Positions 23,382 through 29,225 of a stretch of DNA of 29,225 nucleotides are shown here, piece by piece. Source of the DNA: QYOJ01 sp964616825 (GTDB lineage: Bacteria > Bacteroidota > Bacteroidia > Bacteroidales > FEN-979). Position 1 is the stretch's first letter, and every line of letters starts with the position of its first letter. A program made the translations under genes and the position numbers. Location: positions 1 through 29,225 of the forward strand of contig CAZTSX010000026.1 in the NCBI GenBank assembly GCA_964616825.1, given 5' to 3'. Under the pieces are notes generated by a model. It made no database searches and was not told the DNA's origin. It worked only from the letters and a program-made list of their open reading frames with translations.

Positions 23382-26300
23382 CTACCGAATCGTCAGTTTT
23401 GACTGGAATGCTTCGGTATCGCCGATCAGTTGTACCAGGTAAATGCCCGCTGGAAGAGCTGAAAGGTTTAGTTTCTCCATCAGGTTTCCGCTGAGAGCGG
23501 TTACTTGTTCCGTAACTACATCCCGTCCGAAAAGATCGATGATTTGAAGGCGATAGGTTGTTTCCTTTGCGTTATTCAGTGAGATTGTCACCTCCCCGGA
23601 AGTCGGATTGGGATATACCAGCAGTCGGTTTGAGAAGCCTCTTTGCCCCTGATCAACTGCTGTAATATCCGTGAGACTGACATCGTCGATAGCAAAATCT
23701 CCAGCCTCATCACAAGAGGTCACACCCCTGAACCTCAGGCCGATGATCTGACCAACCCAGGGTGTCAGGTCAATTTCCAGCTCTTTCCATTCGTCACCCC
23801 GGCTCCCGATAATCGGAGGAACCACATCCCTGACGATCTCAGAACCAGCAAAAAGATCCACATGAAACCATCCGATGTCGGCACCATAGGCATGATACCA
23901 GATACTTAGGGTTGGTTGTACGCCGTTGGTCAGATCAAGGCAGGGTGTTGATACCACCGCCTCTTTGTTGAAACAGGTACTGGAAGGTTCCAGATAGAGA
24001 TACTTTCCGGTATATGTACCCGTCGTATGGTCAACCGAAGGACCTGTCCAGCCTGTATTCGTAGTTCCCGAGAATGTTCTCCAGTCATGCTGATCATAAA
24101 CTTCATTGGTCAGGTTAAACCATCCCTCCTCAAGATCACAGGTGTATAACTCGCAGACAGGCGCTGAAGCACATTTTGCCCAGCTTTCGAATGTCTGGAT
24201 ATATCCGAATGAAACCGCACTCCCATCAATCACCCTGATGGGTATCTCAACCAGGTCGTTATCCGGATTCTGGTCAGGTGCATATGCAATCCAGGCCTTC
24301 ACGATATAAGTACCTGTATCGGGGAAACTGATATTATTTGTAAAGGTATATTGTACGGTGGAGTCGGGATCAATTGTTCCGTAGTAACCCTCTGTGGAGA
24401 TGGTTCCGTCATCAATCTGAGTGCTAAACTCCGGATCAGTGATTGGTTCTGTCCCGTAATTTTTTACCTTCACAGTAACTGGTATATCGGAAAGGTCCAG
24501 CCAGGAGTGAAATACGCCCCAGTCGAGAGATGGAATAGCGACCATCATCAAATCAACAGGGTAGCAGTTGGAGGGGCCCTGATCGTTCTGGATGGCCATG
24601 GCTCTGCGGCCTTGCGCTCCATTCTCACCCAGCGCTCTGACACTGAACCAGGATTCATTAGTGATAGTAGTATCTTCCAGGATGAAAGAGTTCTGGGAAG
24701 AGATACCAACAGATTCCATATATTTTTCACCCAGTTTGAAGAGTTCATATGAGGTAGCTCCGGCTATATCGCCCCAGCTGAGATGAATTGCATCATCGCA
24801 TGCCCAGTCAATCCGGTAGTTACAGGGAACACCCAGGATGGAAAACGGCGCTTCACTCTGGGATGAGCCCCCACCGGAAGTGATTCTCACAAGGCTTTCC
24901 CCGGAAACATCAGCTGGGACTCGCCAGTTGTAGGTACGGGTTGCTCCCGCAATATCTTCTGCCATGGTTTCCCAGCTCTGGCCATTATCCAGTGAGAATT
25001 CCAGGTCAAACATCTCGGAGACACCAAATGCATCCCAACGAATTAACTCCAATTCACCCGGAACAAATGATTCGCCCCCAATTGGATAGGTCAGGACAAC
25101 CTCATCCGGAATTAATTCATACACCACGTAATAGGTTTGCGGGCCCTGTGGCACGGTGACACCTTCAACATAGAGGGTATAGGTACCGGCTTCGGGATCA
25201 TCCAGGGTGACCTGCTCCATATTATTGCGGTCATCCACTGCTCTGACAGCCGGCATATTCAGGCTGTCGGGATGAGGATAATGGTTCAGCCTCCATGGAT
25301 TCCAGGTTGTGGAAGAGGGGTCGGTGAGTGTCATATTCAGGTTGTTCACCAGTGCCCAGTTGGTATTCACGGTGGCTTCGTAATCAGTCCAGTAAACCAT
25401 TACCCTGAGTTGTGCGACATCGGCAGGAACATCAATGAAGTGCGTGATGTCATCGCCCTGGTCAAGAGAGCCGGAGTCAAATCGTGACTCTTCGATCACC
25501 TGAACGGCACGCATTGCGTTGATCCGGCCCCAGCCAAATTTAAAGTCAGGCCCCGGATTTCCTAGATCTTCTGCCGTATTCAGGATAATGGCTTTCATCA
25601 ATCCAGCCATCGGATCATCCCCGTTAAAAAGATCGCGATATGCCTGAAATAGCTGAGCAAGGCTTCCCGCAACACCCGGACAAGCCATGGAGGTTCCTGA
25701 CTTAACCGAATAGGCGTTAGGATCAATTGTGGAGTAGACCTGGGTTCCTTTGGCAGCGATATCCGGCTTGATTCTCCCGTCATGTGCGGGCCCCCGGCTG
25801 CTTGAACCTGCCAGCGCATCTATGAGCGACACATTGGCAACTGCAATGACATTCTTCCCTACTTTATGCCCACCGGTGATGTTCCCCCAACCGGCTCCGG
25901 CTCCGTAACCACAGTTACTGTTTCCCGAGTTTCCGGTGGAAAAGACGTGCATCAATGAGGGGTAGGCTCGTACCTGCTGGTCAAGAGTTCGTGCAAGCGA
26001 ATTATACCCTGCATTACACCCGTTGCCGTAAGAGGTAGAGGTAATCCTGATCCCCAGTGCCCCGTAATCTACAGGAATGGCACTGAATCCCATATAATTT
26101 TGAGCACGATAGACATACAGTGTAGCGCCGAAGGCCATGCCTTTTCCAAGTGGATCAAGGTTCCCTGCAGCCATGAGAATTCCTGCACAGTGGTCTCCGT
26201 GATTTCCATTGTTGGAGGTAGCAAACTGATCCCCGATGCGGCCTTCGTAATCGATGTGAGGACCGATCAATCCATCATCCTGCAGCATGAGATGTACTCC

Positions 26301-27014
26301 GGTGCCGTCATAATGCCGGCCTGCAGTAAAGTCAGAAGCGATTACATTGGAATGATGCAGGGTACGGCCGGTATAATTTTCAGGATCCGGATCCGGATCG
26401 ACCGGCTCCATATAGATTACAAAAGGTAACTCCGCAATGGTCCTGATCTCATCCGCCGAAGCAATCACATTCACGAATTTCCCAAAATCATCCCGGGTGA
26501 TCATTGTCAGGCCTTCTGCCAGAAGTGAAGCAACCGCCGGATCAGGATCGAGGTTGGGGTAATAACTGACAAGCAGGCTGATGGACCCGTCTTCAAGGAT
26601 CGCATGATCGGGGTAGTTTTCCTCATACAATTGTGGGGAAAGTTTGTAATCTACGGCCACATCCACAATACTTCTGATACCCTTCTCCTTCAACTCTTCA
26701 ACATTGAAATTATGGGAGAAAGAGGCAAAATAGGCATGATGAGGGATGTAATCCAACAGTATAACTCCGTTATTTTTCAAAGCAGCTCTCTTCGCTTTAT
26801 CCGGAATTTCGTTGAACTGAATAACTTTGAAAAATTGGTTTTGGTAGATATTTTCATCGGCTTCTGAATAGGTATCAAGATATGCTGAAGCATTTTCCTC
26901 AGGCGTCACCGTGCCTGTTTTGAAATAGATGGAATAGTTATCTGGATTGGTTTGAGCGGTGAGGATCGTAGTTGCCGAAACAAGTACCGCCAGAAAGAAA
27001 GATTTAATAATCAT
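23382..27014 (-). CDS. secreted S8 (subtilisin-like) protease with T9SS sorting domain, paralog B
   Basis: This 1210-aa paralog of the gene at 17677-21312 has the same domain order. Signal peptide 1-20; catalytic triad D246 (LQDDG), H275 (GNHGDH), N362 (STGNSG) and S442 (GTSMACPG), all intact. The beta domains, CARDB-like domain and MAM-like domain are near-identical to paralog A, followed by a T9SS type A sorting domain (VYPNPTSGEVTISLNNAKE, ending SKLTIR). The propeptide and N-terminal half are more diverged than the C-terminal part. It has its own consensus promoter (27044-27075). The first 55 codons plus leader and promoter -7 element are repeated exactly at 28930-29132. The two proteases are expected to be surface or secreted enzymes with different substrate preference. 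Confidence 0.93.
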   Translation of the reverse strand: MIIKSFFLAVLVSATTILTAQTNPDNYSIYFKTGTVTPEENASAYLDTYSEADENIYQNQFFKVIQFNEIPDKAKRAALKNNGVILLDYIPHHAYFASFSHNFNVEELKEKGIRSIVDVAVDYKLSPQLYEENYPDHAILEDGSISLLVSYYPNLDPDPAVASLLAEGLTMITRDDFGKFVNVIASADEIRTIAELPFVIYMEPVDPDPDPENYTGRTLHHSNVIASDFTAGRHYDGTGVHLMLQDDGLIGPHIDYEGRIGDQFATSNNGNHGDHCAGILMAAGNLDPLGKGMAFGATLYVYRAQNYMGFSAIPVDYGALGIRITSTSYGNGCNAGYNSLARTLDQQVRAYPSLMHVFSTGNSGNSNCGYGAGAGWGNITGGHKVGKNVIAVANVSLIDALAGSSSRGPAHDGRIKPDIAAKGTQVYSTIDPNAYSVKSGTSMACPGVAGSLAQLFQAYRDLFNGDDPMAGLMKAIILNTAEDLGNPGPDFKFGWGRINAMRAVQVIEESRFDSGSLDQGDDITHFIDVPADVAQLRVMVYWTDYEATVNTNWALVNNLNMTLTDPSSTTWNPWRLNHYPHPDSLNMPAVRAVDDRNNMEQVTLDDPEAGTYTLYVEGVTVPQGPQTYYVVYELIPDEVVLTYPIGGESFVPGELELIRWDAFGVSEMFDLEFSLDNGQSWETMAEDIAGATRTYNWRVPADVSGESLVRITSGGGSSQSEAPFSILGVPCNYRIDWACDDAIHLSWGDIAGATSYELFKLGEKYMESVGISSQNSFILEDTTITNESWFSVRALGENGAQGRRAMAIQNDQGPSNCYPVDLMMVAIPSLDWGVFHSWLDLSDIPVTVKVKNYGTEPITDPEFSTQIDDGTISTEGYYGTIDPDSTVQYTFTNNISFPDTGTYIVKAWIAYAPDQNPDNDLVEIPIRVIDGSAVSFGYIQTFESWAKCASAPVCELYTCDLEEGWFNLTNEVYDQHDWRTFSGTTNTGWTGPSVDHTTGTYTGKYLYLEPSSTCFNKEAVVSTPCLDLTNGVQPTLSIWYHAYGADIGWFHVDLFAGSEIVRDVVPPIIGSRGDEWKELEIDLTPWVGQIIGLRFRGVTSCDEAGDFAIDDVSLTDITAVDQGQRGFSNRLLVYPNPTSGEVTISLNNAKETTYRLQIIDLFGRDVVTEQVTALSGNLMEKLNLSALPAGIYLVQLIGDTEAFQSKLTIR

Positions 27015-27052
27015 ATATTTATATATTTTAAATTAAGACCAAGCAAAGGTAG
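26850..27052 (-). repeat. 203-bp direct repeat, copy 1 (5' end of S8 paralog B)
   Basis: It spans the -7 element, leader, signal peptide and first 55 codons of the protease. It is base-for-base identical to 28930-29132, at an offset of 2080 bp. Identity stops abruptly on the gene-body side and gives way to a diverged upstream side. Confidence 0.97.
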
Positions 27053-27075
27053 AATGATTTATGAAAGGAAGACAA
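27044..27075 (-). promoter_or_regulatory. promoter of S8 paralog B
   Basis: The minus strand has TACCTTTG (27051-27044) and TTG (27075-27073) with a 21-nt spacer. The same pair, with the same spacing, exists at 29124-29155 although the surrounding upstream bases differ, which supports it being functional. Confidence 0.65.
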
Positions 27076-27112
27076 CAGAAAGAGCCAGAGAGTTGCATAT
27101 GGATTTATTTCA

Positions 27113-27170
27113 GTCTGTAGTCCACAGTCCACAGTTTACAGTCTGCAATCTTCAGTCCGCAAATTACGGA
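27113..27170. repeat. low-complexity 'cagtccacagtcc' intergenic repeat
   Basis: Degenerate tandem 7-mers (gtccacagtccacagtttac and then agtctgcaatcttcagtccg) lie between S8 paralog B and the DUF7309/DUF6930-type gene. It is one of several simple-repeat families seen in this window. Confidence 0.55.
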
Positions 27171-27233
27171 TATTACAATCAAAAGGTTCATATATTGTTA
27201 AGCTGAATTCAAGTTATAAGTGCAAAATCTCTT

Positions 27234-28241
27234 TTATTTCAGATATTTATTCAACGCCACTTTTGCTTCTTCTAGAGAGGGTAAGTGGTGTTTCTTTTTC
27301 ATGGGAATTTTGATCTTTCCGGCGATGGGGGTCAATAGTGTGTCAAGAGTATCTGAATAAAAATGAATTTCACGGGGCTGAATATCTTGTTTAATCAGAA
27401 TGTTTAGCAGGACTGTTGGTATTTTCCCATACATCACTTCCAATCCCCCTGACGGATCAAGCATCTCATGTCCTAATATCAGTTCACTTTTTTTATCGAC
27501 AAGCATCAACATATAGGGGAAATAGGGTCTGGTACCAGGTGTCCTGATTTGTGCCATTGTGATGAAAAAGTCGATCTCGAATATAGTGTTAGCGATAGGG
27601 AGAGATTTAACTTTTATTATCAGCTCAGAGGGCAGGGAAAATGAAATTTTTTCCGGTGGGGGGAACAAAACTTTACGATAAGTATCTTTCCATATATAAT
27701 TATCCTTTTTACTGGTATAATCTCTTAAGAGAAAGGCATCCGGGTCGGCCTTATCACTGAGTGACTCATTGACATCCGGGCGTGCTGCTACGTCGAGTGC
27801 CTGTTCCATATAATAGATCATAGACTGCTGTTCGGTATCATCCATGAACCAGGGCAGCATGCCAGGGTGGAAGGCCCTAAAAACCGGCCATGCATTTTTG
27901 CCCCGGTATTTCTTACCCAGTTTCCGGATGATTTCCCTGTCTTTTTTTTCGAGCATATCTCTGTCTTCAAACGAGATATGTAGTTGCGGAATTTCAAGGA
28001 TGGTTGCAGGAGGCATCGTATCGTTGTTCTCAGACAATTCAAAGAACGCATCTAAAGCCCTCTCGCCCAGGTATACTGTCATGGCATAATGTTCGCCACC
28101 GAATCCCATAAAACTGACAAAACCGATCTTACCGGTAACCGGATCCCTGATCCCGAATACATCATCTTCGTACAGGTTTTTCCAGGGTTTCAGCGCCTTC
28201 AGTTCATCGGCAAGCTCATATAAACGAATCCAGTGTTTCAT
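27234..28241 (-). CDS. DUF7309/DUF6930-type protein
   Basis: This is a 335-aa soluble protein without a signal peptide. The N-terminal half (1-150: WIRLYELADELKALKPWKNL, DDVFGIRDPVTGKIGFVSFM, HYAMTVYLGERALDAFFEL) looks like the DUF7309 pattern. The C-terminal half (about 190-320: FFITMAQIRTPGTRPYFPYM, then MLMLVDKKSELILG and KIPTVLLNILIKQDIQPREI) looks like DUF6930. Neither has a known reaction; homologs are usually cytosolic accessory genes of unknown role. It lies within the stretch bounded by the two 203-bp repeats, downstream of the small protein gene and on the same strand. Family naming is from memory of the sequence pattern. Confidence 0.7.
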   Translation of the reverse strand: MKHWIRLYELADELKALKPWKNLYEDDVFGIRDPVTGKIGFVSFMGFGGEHYAMTVYLGERALDAFFELSENNDTMPPATILEIPQLHISFEDRDMLEKKDREIIRKLGKKYRGKNAWPVFRAFHPGMLPWFMDDTEQQSMIYYMEQALDVAARPDVNESLSDKADPDAFLLRDYTSKKDNYIWKDTYRKVLFPPPEKISFSLPSELIIKVKSLPIANTIFEIDFFITMAQIRTPGTRPYFPYMLMLVDKKSELILGHEMLDPSGGLEVMYGKIPTVLLNILIKQDIQPREIHFYSDTLDTLLTPIAGKIKIPMKKKHHLPSLEEAKVALNKYLK

Positions 28242-28299
28242 AGTGAAGATTTTTAGTAAAGATTATGGATGGTTATCTAATGATTTATCAGTCAATAAT

Positions 28300-28731
28300 T
28301 CAATAGTTTACAAACCATACGGAATAGTCATCAAGTAACATGTAATTTTTTGGTTTCTTATCTGTCGGAACTAATTCTGCTAGTGGAATTTTGAATTTTC
28401 TTTGATCAGTTTTCCGAATGACATTTGCAACAATTCCCTTCCACTCATCAAATTTATTCTCTAATGAAATTAAATCAAATTTATCGGTGTAAGACGGGTT
28501 GAATTTTTTTAGTTTTTCATATTCATATTCATCTCCGGGACCAAGCAGATAAAACTCTTCCCAGTCAAAATCTTCAATTCCGGTTACTTCACAGGGATAT
28601 CGGATATTTTTTATTAAATATTCTTTGTAATAATTTATTGTTTCTACAGATTTATATGGTTCCAAAGAAGCGGATTTGAACATCTCTTCAATTCTCAATT
28701 CAATCAATTTAAAGTCCTTTTGATTTCTCAT
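28300..28731 (-). CDS. small acidic protein, possibly CcbP-like calcium-binding family
   Basis: This is a 143-aa soluble protein. Its central part (IRYPCEVTGIEDFDWEEFYL, then LLGPGDEYEYEKLKKFNPSY) and its C-terminus (LLDDYSVWFVNY) resemble a widespread small-protein family that I associate, weakly, with the CcbP calcium-binding annotation. Its ATG overlaps the stop codon of the restriction-methylase-like fragment (ATGA, 28731-28728), so the two were once translationally coupled. Base composition is more AT-rich than that of the neighbouring T9SS genes, fitting acquired DNA. The function is unknown. Confidence 0.6.
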   Translation of the reverse strand: MRNQKDFKLIELRIEEMFKSASLEPYKSVETINYYKEYLIKNIRYPCEVTGIEDFDWEEFYLLGPGDEYEYEKLKKFNPSYTDKFDLISLENKFDEWKGIVANVIRKTDQRKFKIPLAELVPTDKKPKNYMLLDDYSVWFVNY

Positions 28732-28937
28732 GATTGATTGTGATAATGTGGAGTATATTCTTCATTCTCAATTACTTTAACCTCCTCCTCCGTTAACCCA
28801 TACAACGCATAAACCATCCGGTCAATCTCTGCTTCAAGAGCAGAAGTGTCAGCAGTAGGATCGGAACGCTTGAGGGATAGGATTTGGTCGACTAAATGCT
28901 CTATTTCTTTCTCTTGACTAGCTGAAGGGATTTTCAT
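28728..28937 (-). pseudogene. 3' fragment of a type IIG restriction-modification (Eco57I/TaqI-C-like) gene
   Basis: The segment from the ATG at 28937 reads MKIPSASQEKEIEHLVDQIL, then SLKRSDPTADTSALEAEI and DRMVYALYGLTEEEVKVIEN. This is the C-terminal coiled-coil and closing motif found at the end of type IIG and BREX-type N6-adenine methylase/specificity proteins. Only about 65 of the roughly 1000 expected residues remain. Just upstream, at 28930, the sequence switches to the 203-bp copy of the S8 protease 5' end, so the rest of the gene was lost in that rearrangement. Translation may restart at the ATG formed near the junction. Confidence 0.7.
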
Positions 28938-29094
28938 CGGCTTCTGAATAGGTATCAAGATATGCTGAAGCATTTTCCTCAGGCGTCACCGTGCCTGTTT
29001 TGAAATAGATGGAATAGTTATCTGGATTGGTTTGAGCGGTGAGGATCGTAGTTGCCGAAACAAGTACCGCCAGAAAGAAAGATTTAATAATCAT
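28918..29094 (-). pseudogene. truncated S8 protease 5' fragment (58 aa, with signal peptide)
   Basis: ATG 29094 repeats exactly the first 55 residues of S8 paralog B, including the whole signal peptide, then adds PFS across the junction and stops at TAG 28920-28918. It overlaps the restriction-methylase fragment in another frame. With promoter and leader intact it may be expressed as a short exported peptide, but it is more likely a rearrangement scar. Confidence 0.75.
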
Positions 29095-29132
29095 ATATTT
29101 ATATATTTTAAATTAAGACCAAGCAAAGGTAG
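28930..29132 (-). repeat. 203-bp direct repeat, copy 2
   Basis: This is an exact duplicate of 26850-27052. It faces leftward into the restriction-methylase fragment, the small acidic protein gene and the DUF7309/DUF6930-type gene, and carries a working-looking -7 element and leader. Confidence 0.97.
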
Positions 29133-29155
29133 GAGAATTTCTTAAGTGAAGACAA
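29124..29155 (-). promoter_or_regulatory. duplicated S8-type promoter
   Basis: The minus strand has TACCTTTG (29131-29124) and TTG (29155-29153) with a 21-nt spacer. The -33 element lies outside the identical 203 bp, yet it is at the same place as in copy 1. Confidence 0.55.
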
Positions 29156-29225
29156 GTGAAAGGTGCAAAGGGTTGCCTTAAAAATTGCCATAAATCAACC
29201 CACTGATTGTTGCCATGATTGAAAC

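Noticed and set aside
27053..28929. Insertion sequence or transposon between the 203-bp repeats
   Set aside because: No transposase, integrase or terminal inverted repeats are seen; the bounding repeats are copies of a host gene's 5' end, not element ends.

Overview
The window reads as a draft (probably metagenome-derived) scaffold of a Bacteroidota bacterium, most likely Bacteroidales/Marinilabiliales-like. The evidence is: type IX secretion (T9SS) C-terminal sorting domains on four loci, an ECF sigma/FecR pair, a BlaI/M56 pair, and several promoters matching the Bacteroidota consensus TTG-N19..21-TAnnTTTG. Two runs of exactly 100 N (2615-2714, 12155-12254) are scaffold placeholders.

Layout. 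1-4200: an MscS-type channel C-terminus with an in-frame stop at the left edge, a periplasmic S41 peptidase (CtpA family), a DUF2809 membrane protein, a frameshifted alpha/beta hydrolase running into gap 1, an M56 (BlaR1-like) peptidase cut by the same gap, and its BlaI repressor with a well-placed operator. A palindrome plus 38-bp tandem repeats follow. 4222-6491: a TCA operon of citrate synthase (mitochondrial-like type) and malate dehydrogenase. 6678-7748: an Omp28-like T9SS cargo interrupted by one amber codon.

7847-13151: an ECF sigma factor, a FecR anti-sigma factor and an outer-membrane protein with the STN and carboxypeptidase-regulatory-like front end of a SusC/FecA-type receptor, but with a 15-16-residue repeat region and a different C-terminal part in place of the plug and TonB barrel. 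A second repeat protein follows, separated from the first by a GxxExxY gene bordered by a dispersed repeat and interrupted by gap 2. 13404-17570: a truncated START-like protein, two tandem DUF2062-SDR fusions (the first with an internal in-frame deletion, the second preceded by a decayed START-like remnant) and an atypical SDR/epimerase. Together they look like a lipid-metabolism cluster that grew by tandem duplication.

17677-27014: three secreted T9SS cargoes on the minus strand: two long paralogous S8 proteases either side of a LamG-like protein. 27234-29132: a DUF7309/DUF6930-type gene, a small protein and the 3' fragment of a type IIG restriction-methylase-like gene. This stretch lies between two identical 203-bp copies of the promoter, leader and first 55 codons of the second S8 protease, which marks a recent rearrangement. 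No intergenic stretch longer than 300 bp is present and no rRNA or tRNA was recognised. The most unusual features are the non-TonB output of the sigma/FecR operon, the 203-bp duplication, and the duplicated START/DUF2062-SDR module.
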